Assembly (NCBI GenBank): GCA_002345565.1
Contig: DDVS01000002.1
Coordinates: 1-64,000 of the forward strand
DNA length: 64,000 bases
Direction of reading: 5' to 3'
DNA from: Flavobacteriales bacterium UBA2306
Lineage (GTDB): Bacteria > Bacteroidota > Bacteroidia > Flavobacteriales > Weeksellaceae
The notes under the pieces were generated by a model. That model saw only the letters and a program-made list of their open reading frames with translations, was not told the DNA's origin and made no database searches. A program made the position numbers and the translations under genes. Shown one piece after another: positions 52,285 through 60,499 of the stretch. The number at the start of each line of letters is the position of its first letter. Within the stretch, counting starts at the first letter, position 1.

Positions 52285-52306
52285 AAAACCGCAATTTGCG
52301 GTTTTT
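52285..52306 (+). terminator. terminator after the OmpA gene
   Basis: AAAACCGCA, loop ATT, TGCGGTTTT, then T. It precedes the promoter at 52319. Confidence 0.8.
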
Positions 52307-52318
52307 TTATTTTAATGC

Positions 52319-52326
52319 TACTTTTG
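52319..52326 (+). promoter_or_regulatory. -7 box (TACTTTTG) for the UbiA/DprE set
   Basis: TACTTTTG lies 19 bp before ATG 52346. Confidence 0.5.
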
Positions 52327-52345
52327 TAAAGATATTAAACACTGG

Positions 52346-53233
52346 ATGAAAAATTTTTTAAAATTAATAAGAATAGAACAGTGGGTAAAGAATTTGTTTG
52401 TTTTTGCACCCCTTTTTTTCTCAGGTAAAATCACAAATCCACACTTGTTTTTTGAAAGCATATTTGCGTTTTTGGTTTTTTCATTTACAGCAAGTTCAAT
52501 CTACATTATTAATGATTATTTTGATATTGAATCGGACAGAAAACATCCCGAGAAAAAAAATCGTCCTCTGGCAAGCGGAGCTGTCTCTAAAACCAATGCA
52601 AAAATTTTATTCATTTTCCTAATTCTTTTATCAATATCTTCAGTTTTTATAGGTAATTATCTCTTTAATACCAATTTTTGGAAATTAGGCGTCATCATTG
52701 CATTTTATTTTGTAATGAATCTATTCTATACTTTTAAACTCAAACAAGTAGCTATTGTTGATATTTTTATCATTGCTATAGGTTTTGTGTTAAGAGTTTT
52801 AGCAGGGGGTTATGTTACAGGAATCATTGTGACAAACTGGGCTGTGTTACTAACTTTTGTTTTAGCGCTGGTGTTAGCAATTGGAAAAAGAAGAGGAGAA
52901 TTGATTAATGCACAAGTTTCTGGTAAAACAAGAAAAGCTCTTGATGGTTATAATGTTCAATTTGCAGATGTAGCATTGTCTATGAGCTGTACATTAGCAA
53001 TTATTTGCTATCTTATGTTTACATTATCGGCAGAAGTCCAGGCAAAATTTCATCCAAGAGTATTCTACACTGTGATATTTGTAGTGTTTGCTTTTATGAG
53101 ATATTTGCAACAAACATTGGTATATAACAGAACCGAATCTCCTACAAAAATTGTTTACAAAGATCGTTACATACAAGTTACCATTATACTATGGGTCATT
53201 GTTTTTCTCCTTCAAATCTATTTTAAAAAGTAA
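52346..53233 (+). CDS. UbiA-family prenyltransferase, probable decaprenyl-phosphate phosphoribosyltransferase
   Basis: 295 residues, about nine membrane segments. The first acidic motif is NDYFDIESDRKHPEKKNRPL, and GKRRGELINAQVSGKTRKAL is typical of the phosphoribosyl-polyprenyl-phosphate synthase subgroup (relatives of Rv3806c). It would transfer 5-phosphoribose from PRPP to a polyprenyl phosphate. The stop overlaps the DprE1-like start by 1 nt (TAATG), so the two are tightly coupled. Substrate assignment is by context. Confidence 0.8.
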   Translation: MKNFLKLIRIEQWVKNLFVFAPLFFSGKITNPHLFFESIFAFLVFSFTASSIYIINDYFDIESDRKHPEKKNRPLASGAVSKTNAKILFIFLILLSISSVFIGNYLFNTNFWKLGVIIAFYFVMNLFYTFKLKQVAIVDIFIIAIGFVLRVLAGGYVTGIIVTNWAVLLTFVLALVLAIGKRRGELINAQVSGKTRKALDGYNVQFADVALSMSCTLAIICYLMFTLSAEVQAKFHPRVFYTVIFVVFAFMRYLQQTLVYNRTESPTKIVYKDRYIQVTIILWVIVFLLQIYFKK

Positions 53234-54555
53234 TGGGGATGAAACAGAATTTTATTAAAAAAATCACCAATTGGGGAAATTTTCCTGTAGTGGAAAAAGA
53301 AATGAAATCGGATGATTCTGTTTCTAAAATCAAACAATTTGTCAAAGAAAATAATGAAGTGATTGCCAGAGGAAACGGACGTTGTTATGGCGATGCATCT
53401 CTTGGAGAACATATTTTTTCCACAAAAAGACTCAATAAATTCATCTCTTTCGATAGAATTAATGGCATTATCGAATGTGAATCTGGCGTTCTTCTATCAG
53501 AAGTTTTGGAGGTGGCTGTGCCGCAAGGTTATTTTCTGTATGTTACGCCAGGAACCAAGTTTGTATCTGTTGGAGGTGCCATTGCTTCCGATGTTCACGG
53601 GAAAAATCATCACGCAGAAGGTTGCTTTTCTGAGTATGTAACAGAGTTCAAATTATTGAATGAAAACTCAGAAATCATTATTTGTAATCGCGAAGAAAAC
53701 GCGGATAAATTTTGGGCTACAATTGGCGGAATGGGTTTAACGGGAATTATTCTTTCAGCCAAATTCAAACTGAAAAATATAGAATCGGCTTACATCAGAC
53801 AAGAAAGCATCAAAGCAGAAAATCTGGATGAGATTTTCCAATTATTTGATAAAAGCGAAGATTGGACATATAACGTGGCTTGGATTGATTGTTTCCAAAA
53901 AGGAAAAAATCTAGGACGTTCGATTTTGATGAGAGGTGAACACGCGTTGAAAGCAGAATTGCCAAACAATCTCCAAAAAAATGCATTGAAACTGAAGGAG
54001 AAGTTTAATCCTAAAGTGCCTTTTTATTTTCCAGGATTTGTTTTGAACACTTTTTCTATTAAGATTTTTAATTTTCTTTATTATAACAAGCAAACCAAAA
54101 AACAGGTTAATAATTTCATAGATTACGAAACGTTTTTCTATCCTTTGGATTTTGTGAAAGATTGGAATAAAATCTACGGTAAAAGAGGATTTATCCAGTA
54201 CCAAATGGTCATCCCAAAAGAAAACGGAAAAGAAGGTATGAAACAAATCTTGGAAGCTATTGCAAAAAGCGGAAACGGTTCTTTCTTAGCAGTTTTGAAA
54301 TTATTTGGTAAAGATAATCCGTTGGCTTACAATTCTTTTCCAAAAGAGGGTTACACATTGGCTCTTGATTTTAAAGTCAATAAAGGATTGAAAAAACTGG
54401 TTGGTCAATTGGATGCAATCGTTGAGAATTTTGGAGGCAGAATTTACTTGACAAAAGACAGTATGAGCAAGTCTTCTCTGACTAATTATCTTCAGAATGT
54501 TGATTCATCCAAATTCGTTTCTTTACAGCATAAAAGAATTATTAATAATGGTTGA
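53233..54555 (+). CDS. FAD-linked oxidoreductase, DprE1-like
   Basis: 440 residues. The N-terminal PF01565-type FAD domain has the ARGNGRCYGDASLG loop, VSVGGAIASDVHGKNHHAEG and the C-terminal ALO-type region. This matches decaprenylphosphoryl-beta-D-ribose 2-oxidase relatives (DprE1). Next to a UbiA and an SDR it is the oxidising step of a ribose-to-arabinose epimerisation on a lipid carrier. ATG 53233 overlaps the UbiA stop. Confidence 0.82.
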   Translation: MGMKQNFIKKITNWGNFPVVEKEMKSDDSVSKIKQFVKENNEVIARGNGRCYGDASLGEHIFSTKRLNKFISFDRINGIIECESGVLLSEVLEVAVPQGYFLYVTPGTKFVSVGGAIASDVHGKNHHAEGCFSEYVTEFKLLNENSEIIICNREENADKFWATIGGMGLTGIILSAKFKLKNIESAYIRQESIKAENLDEIFQLFDKSEDWTYNVAWIDCFQKGKNLGRSILMRGEHALKAELPNNLQKNALKLKEKFNPKVPFYFPGFVLNTFSIKIFNFLYYNKQTKKQVNNFIDYETFFYPLDFVKDWNKIYGKRGFIQYQMVIPKENGKEGMKQILEAIAKSGNGSFLAVLKLFGKDNPLAYNSFPKEGYTLALDFKVNKGLKKLVGQLDAIVENFGGRIYLTKDSMSKSSLTNYLQNVDSSKFVSLQHKRIINNG

Positions 54556-54623
54556 TAGGATTTAGATTTTAATTAAAGACTCTAATATTCTCCAACCCTA
54601 AAACTCTAAAACCTAATACCAAT

Positions 54624-55349
54624 ATGATAGTTCTTGGTTCCAATTCCGAAGTTGCACAGGCATTTGTAGAAGAATGTTTGGCGAAAGGAGAGAAATTCTC
54701 CGTCATTTATTTATTAAGTTCCAATCCGGAAACGACAGAGAAATTTGCAGGTCATATCAATGTGAAATTTCTTCAGCATTCTGAAATTATTACTTTGGAT
54801 TTGAGGAAAGAGATTGACTATAAAACTTTGGAAAACATCAACTCCGATTTATTGTTTTGTGCTTCAGGTTATCTAGGTTTAGGAACTGAAGAAGGTCTTT
54901 ATGACGACGAAAATACAGCTCAGATTATTGATGTTAATTATGCAAAGTTAGTTCCTGTACTTAATTTTTTTGCTAAAAAAATGGAATCTAAAAGACAAGG
55001 AACGATGATTGTTTTGTCATCGGTTGCTGGCGAAAGAGGAAGACAGAGTAATTTTATTTACGGAAGTGCAAAAGCAGGATTAACAGCTTATTTGAGTGGA
55101 CTGAGGAATTATTTATTCGATAAAAAAGTTCAGGTTTTGACTGTGAAACCTGGTTTTATGGATACCAAAATGACTGAAGGTTTACCTCTCAATCCTGCTC
55201 TAACTGCAACGCCTAAAAAAGCAGCAGCAGGAATTTATAAAGCTTACAAAAATAAAAAAGATGTTGCTTACGTTTTACCAATTTGGGCAATCATTATGAT
55301 GATAATCAGAAATATTCCTGAATTTATTTTTAAGAAACTGAAACTTTAG
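54624..55349 (+). CDS. short-chain dehydrogenase/reductase, DprE2-like
   Basis: 241 residues. SDR with modified Rossmann start (MIVLGSNSEVAQAFVEECL), catalytic Ser in VLSSVAGERGRQSN and YGSAKAGL (Tyr-x3-Lys). VLTVKPGFMDTKMTEGLP closes the core. Beside DprE1 it should reduce the 2-keto intermediate to arabinose. A C-terminal hydrophobic segment (YVLPIWAIIMMIIRNIPEFI) may tether it to the membrane. Confidence 0.8.
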   Translation: MIVLGSNSEVAQAFVEECLAKGEKFSVIYLLSSNPETTEKFAGHINVKFLQHSEIITLDLRKEIDYKTLENINSDLLFCASGYLGLGTEEGLYDDENTAQIIDVNYAKLVPVLNFFAKKMESKRQGTMIVLSSVAGERGRQSNFIYGSAKAGLTAYLSGLRNYLFDKKVQVLTVKPGFMDTKMTEGLPLNPALTATPKKAAAGIYKAYKNKKDVAYVLPIWAIIMMIIRNIPEFIFKKLKL

Positions 55350-55358
55350 TTTTAAATT

Positions 55359-55964
55359 TTGAAAGAAAAAATATTATATAAATCCTTTTCGCTTTCGCTA
55401 AATCTTTTCATTTTCTTTTTAGGATTTGTGTTTTTTAACCTTATGATTTGGCTTACAACTAAAGGATTAAATAATAACATTGATAAGAATGCAAGAATTG
55501 CAATGTATGTTATAGATTTTGTTTTCCTTATTTTTTCTTTAGGAAGTTTATACTATTTTCTGAAAACCCAGATTGTCAAGCTCACTAATAAACATTTAAT
55601 TATTTCTTATCAGTTTTTACCTTTTTCAAAAAAGATTTTAATTGAGGATATTAAAGGATTTATTCAAACTTCAAAACCAGTTACTTATTCAAATAGTTTG
55701 TTTGATAAAGGCTCTAAAATTCATACAATTTTTGAAACATTAATCAATTTAAAGAATGGAGAAAAGATTAAAACTTATTCTTTAAATGATTATGATTTTA
55801 AAGAGATTATGAAATTGACTGAAAAAATTAAAAGAGGAGAAAGTAAATTTCAAGTAGAGAAAATTTCAAATATTGAATTAGTTATTCAAAATATTCCGAT
55901 GATAATGTTTTTAGTAATGATGTTAATTTTAATTGGTGGATTATATAATGCTTTAATTTTTTAA
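55359..55964 (+). CDS. membrane protein with PH-like central part, unknown function
   Basis: 201 residues, starting at a TTG (55359) 10 nt after the previous stop. Three membrane segments (LFIFFLGFVFFNLMIWLTT; YVIDFVFLIFSLGSLYYF; QNIPMIMFLVMMLILIGGLY) and a soluble middle (KHLIISYQFLPFSKKILIED) that looks like a bacterial PH fold. No recognised family. Markedly more AT-rich than the neighbours. Confidence 0.5.
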   Translation: MKEKILYKSFSLSLNLFIFFLGFVFFNLMIWLTTKGLNNNIDKNARIAMYVIDFVFLIFSLGSLYYFLKTQIVKLTNKHLIISYQFLPFSKKILIEDIKGFIQTSKPVTYSNSLFDKGSKIHTIFETLINLKNGEKIKTYSLNDYDFKEIMKLTEKIKRGESKFQVEKISNIELVIQNIPMIMFLVMMLILIGGLYNALIF

Positions 55965-56000
55965 TAATTTACATAAATTGTTTCTTTAAAAATATTATTG

Positions 56001-56588
56001 ATGAAAAAATTATATCTATTCGACTTCGACGGAACTTTAACTTACAAAGACACGATGTTTTTGTTTTTGAAGTTTTATGACCCTGCAAAATATTCGGTTC
56101 AGTTCTTGAAACACGTTCCACTTTTTGTTTTATTAAAATTAAAGTTGGCAGACGCAGAATCTGTCAAGAAAAGTTTGATTGCATCCATTCTGAAAGGCAA
56201 ATCAAGACATCAAATCGAAAAAAAAGCACAACAATTCTTTGAGGAAAACTATCCAAGTCTGTTCAGAGAAAACGCTTTGGATTTCATTAATAATATTGAT
56301 AGAACTCATACAGAATCCTATATTGTTTCAGCTTCTCTGGATATTTGGGTGAAACCATTTGCTGAGAAACTTAATATGAAATTGCTTTCTACGCAAGCGG
56401 AGTTCAAAGATGATATTTTTACAGGGAAATTTGTTGGAAAAAACTGTAATAAAGAAGAAAAAGTTAAGCGAATTAAACTCGAAATTGGCGATAAGAAATT
56501 CGATAAAACAATAGCATTTGGAGATACTTCCGGAGATAAAGCAATGTTCAAATTTGCAAATGAGGCTCATTATCGATTTTTTCACTAA
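56001..56588 (+). CDS. HAD-IB family phosphatase
   Basis: 195 residues from ATG 56001 (a TTG at 55998 is in frame). Motif I FDFDGTLT, motif II SASLD, the motif III Lys and motif IV GDTSGDKAM are all present. SerB-like HAD-IB proteins dephosphorylate small or lipid-linked substrates. Located with the UbiA/DprE set, it could remove the 5-phosphate from the phosphoribosyl lipid (inference). It lies 51 bp before the cysteine desulfurase gene. Confidence 0.82.
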   Translation: MKKLYLFDFDGTLTYKDTMFLFLKFYDPAKYSVQFLKHVPLFVLLKLKLADAESVKKSLIASILKGKSRHQIEKKAQQFFEENYPSLFRENALDFINNIDRTHTESYIVSASLDIWVKPFAEKLNMKLLSTQAEFKDDIFTGKFVGKNCNKEEKVKRIKLEIGDKKFDKTIAFGDTSGDKAMFKFANEAHYRFFH

Positions 56589-56639
56589 TTTTGTAGCTTA
56601 ATTTTTCGAAAAATTTTCGGCTTCAAATCTAATTTAAAA

Positions 56640-57812
56640 ATGGAAAGAATTTATCTGGATAACGCAGCAACTACGCCTCTAGACGATGAGGTGATAGACT
56701 GTATGGTGAATGTTTTAAAATTCAATTATGGCAATCCGTCCTCTACACACAGTTTGGGACAGGAAGCCAAGACCATTTTGGAAGAAGTTAGGCGAAAGAT
56801 TGCAGATTCTTTGAAAGTGACACCGGGAGAAATCGTTTTCACATCTTGTGGAACCGAATCCAATAATATGATTATCAAATCTGCTGTGAATTATCTCGGT
56901 GTAGAAAGAATCATCACTTCGGCTCTGGAACACAAATGTGTAGCCGAAACCTGCCTTGAAATGAAAAAATTGAAAGGTGTGGAATTGGTTTATCTAAGAC
57001 CAGATTCCAACGGAGATTTCGATTTGAATAAATTGGAAGAAGCTCTAAAATCATCAGACAAAAAAACGCTTGTAACATTGATGCACGCTAACAACGAAAT
57101 CGGGAATATCCTTGATATTGAGAAAGTAGCACATCTTTGCAAAGAAAATAATGCACTTTTCCATTCTGATACAGTTCAGACAATGGCGCATTTAGATTTA
57201 GATTTTTCTAAAATCCCATTAGATTTTGCATCTTGTAGCGCGCACAAATTTCACGGACCAAAAGGCGCCGGATTTGCTTTTGTAAGAAAATCATCTGGTT
57301 TGAAAGGAATTATTACAGGTGGGCCGCAAGAAAGAAGCTTAAGAGCTGGAACAGAAAATGTTACCGGAATTGCAGGTTTAGGAAAAGCTTGGGAAATTTC
57401 TCAGGCAAAATTGGAAGACTATAAAAATCATATTCTTGATATCAAGCATTACGCAATTCAGCAATTGAAAGAAAAAATATCAGGAATTAAATTTAACGGA
57501 AGAAGTGCAGACGACAGCAGTTTGTACACTGTTCTTAATGTTTTGTTGCCGTATAAAAATCCATTAATCGGATTGCAGTTGGATATGAAAGGGATTGCTA
57601 TTTCTCAAGGAAGCGCTTGTAGTTCCGGAGCTTCGAAGCCTTCTATGGTTTTGATGTCCGTCTTATCGGAAGATGATTTAGACAATTGTACACCAGTTCG
57701 AGTTTCATTCAGCCATTTGACGAAAAAGTCTGATATTGATGCATTTGTGAATGCTTTGGAAGAGATAGGGAAACAATTTGTTATAGAAAAAGCTGATAGT
57801 TTACATAGATAA
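56640..57812 (+). CDS. cysteine desulfurase (IscS/NifS-like)
   Basis: 390 residues. YLDNAATTPLDDEVIDCM, FTSCGTESNN, HANNEIGN, SAHKFHGPKG (PLP Lys) and the mobile catalytic Cys loop SACSSGASKPS. It delivers persulfide sulfur for Fe-S clusters or thiolated tRNA. No isc or suf partner is adjacent, so it is the stand-alone type. Confidence 0.92.
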   Translation: MERIYLDNAATTPLDDEVIDCMVNVLKFNYGNPSSTHSLGQEAKTILEEVRRKIADSLKVTPGEIVFTSCGTESNNMIIKSAVNYLGVERIITSALEHKCVAETCLEMKKLKGVELVYLRPDSNGDFDLNKLEEALKSSDKKTLVTLMHANNEIGNILDIEKVAHLCKENNALFHSDTVQTMAHLDLDFSKIPLDFASCSAHKFHGPKGAGFAFVRKSSGLKGIITGGPQERSLRAGTENVTGIAGLGKAWEISQAKLEDYKNHILDIKHYAIQQLKEKISGIKFNGRSADDSSLYTVLNVLLPYKNPLIGLQLDMKGIAISQGSACSSGASKPSMVLMSVLSEDDLDNCTPVRVSFSHLTKKSDIDAFVNALEEIGKQFVIEKADSLHR

Positions 57813-57841
57813 TCAACAGAATAATTACAATATAAAAGTTG

Positions 57842-57849
57842 TAAATTTG
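57842..57849 (+). promoter_or_regulatory. -7 box (TAAATTTG) for trxA
   Basis: TAAATTTG lies 30 bp before ATG 57880. Confidence 0.5.
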
Positions 57850-57879
57850 TTTAATAAAAACAATTAAGAATAAGAAATC

Positions 57880-58197
57880 ATGGCAGTAGAAATTACAGAT
57901 CAATCGTTTCAAGAAACAGTATTAAATTCAGATAAACCAGTATTGGTAGATTTTTGGGCAACGTGGTGCGGACCTTGCAGAATGTTAGGACCAATCATCG
58001 AAGAGGTTGCAGCAGATTTTGAAGGCAAAGCATTAGTAGGTAAAGTTGATGTAGATAACAATCAGCAAGTTTCTGTAGACTACGGAATCAGAAATATACC
58101 AACCGTTCTAATTTTCAAAAATGGCGAAGTGGTAGATAAAATTGTTGGTGTAGCACCTAAAGAAGTGATAGCTGAGAAATTAAATTCTTACTTGTAA
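57880..58197 (+). CDS. trxA: thioredoxin
   Basis: 105 residues. Active site WATWCGPCRM, cis-Pro in IRNIPTVLIF and GVAPKEVI at the end. No signal peptide, so the cytoplasmic general disulfide reductase. Confidence 0.95.
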   Translation: MAVEITDQSFQETVLNSDKPVLVDFWATWCGPCRMLGPIIEEVAADFEGKALVGKVDVDNNQQVSVDYGIRNIPTVLIFKNGEVVDKIVGVAPKEVIAEKLNSYL

Positions 58198-58219
58198 GAA
58201 AATAATATAATTGAAAATG

Positions 58220-58250
58220 AACGCTTTCCTTACGGGAAGGCGTTTTTTTT
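58220..58250 (+). terminator. terminator after trxA
   Basis: AACGC-TTTCC, loop TTAC, GGGAAGGCGTT, then eight T. Confidence 0.8.
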
Positions 58251-58282
58251 ATGTAAAAATTTGCAGTTGTCAATTATTGTTG

Positions 58283-58290
58283 TATTTTTG
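58283..58290 (+). promoter_or_regulatory. -7 box (TATTTTTG) for the tRNA-Asp pair
   Basis: TATTTTTG with a TTG at 58261-58263, 19 bp upstream; the tRNA begins 43 bp later. Confidence 0.55.
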
Positions 58291-58333
58291 CAACCACAAT
58301 AACAAAGGGTGTTAATCTTGAGTTATGGCAAAA

Positions 58334-58407
58334 GATCCGGTAGTTCAGCTGGTTAGAATGCCGCCCTGTCACGGCGGAGGTCGCGGGTTCGAGTCCCGTC
58401 CGGATCG
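58334..58407 (+). tRNA. tRNA-Asp (anticodon GTC), copy 1
   Basis: Acceptor arms GATCCGG and CCGGATC, anticodon stem-loop CCGCC-CTGTCAC-GGCGG (anticodon GTC) and T arm GCGGG-TTCGAGT-CCCGT. 74 nt, CCA not encoded. Confidence 0.95.
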
Positions 58408-58440
58408 CAAAGTTTTTACAATTTTAACTTTAAAAAAATT

Positions 58441-58514
58441 GATCCGGTAGTTCAGCTGGTTAGAATGCCGCCCTGTCACGGCGGAGGTCGCGGGTTCGAG
58501 TCCCGTCCGGATCG
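58441..58514 (+). tRNA. tRNA-Asp (anticodon GTC), copy 2
   Basis: Identical to copy 1 over all 74 nt, with a 33-nt spacer between them. Confidence 0.95.
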
Positions 58515-58537
58515 CAAGCAGAAATGCAATTGATTAC

Positions 58538-58569
58538 AAAACCCTTCAAATCTTGATTTGAAGGGTTTT
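58538..58569 (+). terminator. terminator of the tRNA-Asp pair
   Basis: AAAACCCTTCAAATC, TT, GATTTGAAGGGTTTT: perfect 15-bp arms. Confidence 0.88.
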
Positions 58570-58628
58570 TATTTTTAATACAATAAAGTGTTAATTATTG
58601 TAAAGAAAAATTGTAATTTCCAGAAATA

Positions 58629-58687
58629 AAAACCCTTTCAGATATTCCAATTGGCGACGCCAAATCTTGGATTTCTGAAAGGGTTTC
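58629..58687. terminator. large hairpin converging with the polygalacturonase gene end
   Basis: AAACCCTTTCAGA pairs with TCTGAAAGGGTTT, and an inner stem TTGGCG / CGCCAA sits near the centre. The next gene (58708) ends into it from the right. Confidence 0.7.
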
Positions 58688-58707
58688 CTAATAAATTTTA
58701 ATTCAGT

Positions 58708-60195
58708 TTACTTCACAATAATCGCTTTTTTCAGATTGCTGTCAATTTTATAATCTGTAGATTGATTGATTTTCACATTTTCAAAAACGATATTCTGTGC
58801 ATTCTTGCCAACAATTCCTTTTTTACTGGTGATATTCACGTTTTTAAAGAAAAGATTTTCAATCAGTTTTTCAGGAAGTCCGCTGAAACTGAAAGCCGTT
58901 TCAGACGAAGAACAATTCACATTACTCACGTAAAAATCGTGAAAATATGGCACTTTTTCACCGGTATGTTGCGCAGCTTCACTTTCTTTTGTGCTGCCAA
59001 CTGGCGCATCCGCATAGAACGTATCAAATAAAACCGCTTCCTTAATAATGTTTTTCATTTCGATATTGTCGATGAAAATTTGACTCACATCGCCACCTCT
59101 TCCCGAGTTGCTTTTCACACGGATTCCGATATCTGTTCCATCAAAAGTACAGTTCGTAACGTAGATATTTTTCATTCCACCGTCTGTATTGCTTCCGATT
59201 ACAAAACCGCCGTGACCTTCATTCACAGTACATTCTGCGATGATGACGTTTTGTAAATTAGCTTCGCCATTTTTCGGCGTTCCGCTGGATTTCATACAGA
59301 TTCCGTCGTCGCCTGCGTTCACTTTTGTATTGTAAATAATCACGTTTTTCGAAGCACTAATGTCAATTCCGTCTCCGTTTTGAGCCCATTTTGGATTGTA
59401 AACCGTTGTATTTCTGATGACAAGATTGGTGATTTGTTTCGGATTGATAACAAATTTCGGAGAGTTTCGGAAAGTTGGCCCGTCAATCAAAAGATTCGTC
59501 ACTTTTGATAAAGTAAACATCATCGGCCTTAAGAAATGATGCAATTGCTCATACATATCTATTGTTGCGCCTGGTGTTTTCATAATCACTTTTGCTAATT
59601 CTTCGCCATTTTTTGCAGCTGCACTTGGCCACCAGATTTTCCCGTCGTCACTCAAAACACTTCCAGATTTTGCAACCAATTCTTGCCATTGAGCAGGAGT
59701 TGTTTTGAATTTCTTCACAGGTCTCCAAGCTTCGCCCGCACCGTCAAAAATTCCTTTTCCTGTAAAAGAAACATCTTTCAAATTATTTCCCCAGATTGGC
59801 GCTGTCACTTCAAATTTTCCTGCAGAAGTTTCTCTCAAAGGAAATTGTTTAATATCTGAACTGAATTGCACAACCGCACCTTCCTCTACATGAAAATCGA
59901 TTTTACTTTTCAATTCGATTGGTCCCGTTAACCAAGTTCCTGCTGGAACAATCAGTCTTCCGCCGCCGTTTTGAGCAATCGTGGAAATCGCTTTTTCAAA
60001 TGCTTTTGTGTTCAAGGTCTTTCCGTCGCCAACACCTCCGAAATCCTTGAAGTTATAATCCTTTTGAGGGATTGTTGGCAAAACCATTTCCCCAAATTTG
60101 AAGGGTGCTTTCTGGATGTAGTAATTAATGTCATTTTTCTGAGCAAAAACTATTGCTGTCACAGAAAATGCGATACCTATTAAAAGTTTTTTCAT
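58708..60195 (-). CDS. glycoside hydrolase family 28 (polygalacturonase-like)
   Basis: 495 residues. The signal peptide ends VFA with Gln next. The right-handed beta-helix carries the GH28 catalytic set NGDGIDIS, GDDGICMKSSG, EGHGGFVIGS and IGIRVKS. KDFGGVGDGKTLNTKAFEKA is the usual opening. It hydrolyses galacturonan linkages in the periplasm or at the surface. A palindrome of LacI-operator type lies 153 bp upstream of the ATG (60351-60362). No other pectinolytic gene is in view. Confidence 0.9.
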   Translation of the reverse strand: MKKLLIGIAFSVTAIVFAQKNDINYYIQKAPFKFGEMVLPTIPQKDYNFKDFGGVGDGKTLNTKAFEKAISTIAQNGGGRLIVPAGTWLTGPIELKSKIDFHVEEGAVVQFSSDIKQFPLRETSAGKFEVTAPIWGNNLKDVSFTGKGIFDGAGEAWRPVKKFKTTPAQWQELVAKSGSVLSDDGKIWWPSAAAKNGEELAKVIMKTPGATIDMYEQLHHFLRPMMFTLSKVTNLLIDGPTFRNSPKFVINPKQITNLVIRNTTVYNPKWAQNGDGIDISASKNVIIYNTKVNAGDDGICMKSSGTPKNGEANLQNVIIAECTVNEGHGGFVIGSNTDGGMKNIYVTNCTFDGTDIGIRVKSNSGRGGDVSQIFIDNIEMKNIIKEAVLFDTFYADAPVGSTKESEAAQHTGEKVPYFHDFYVSNVNCSSSETAFSFSGLPEKLIENLFFKNVNITSKKGIVGKNAQNIVFENVKINQSTDYKIDSNLKKAIIVK

Positions 60196-60350
60196 TGTTA
60201 TTGATATGAGTTCTTTTGATTGATTCTAAATCTATTGGTTAAATTAAATTGTTGCTTAATAAAAAAATCAGAATTTTACAGAAATACATTTTAGAAACAT
60301 ACTTATTACAATTCCGAATGCAGGTAAAATTAAACAAAATAACGAAATGT

Positions 60351-60362
60351 GCAATCGATTGC
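60351..60362. promoter_or_regulatory. LacI-family-type operator palindrome
   Basis: GCAATCGATTGC, extended as TGT on the left and GCA on the right (60348-60365). This is a common LacI-family operator form. It is between the divergent polygalacturonase and fabV genes; the sugar gene is the likelier target. No LacI-type regulator gene is in the window. Confidence 0.6.
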
Positions 60363-60499
60363 GCAAAATAAAAATAATGACTCTCGTAAAGTGTTGTCAA
60401 TGCTGAGAAAACCAAAAATCAGAATAGGCTTTTTTAAACAAAATTCTTAATATTTGATTCAAATTTCTTTAATTTGCAATGCTAAAAATAATTTCAACA

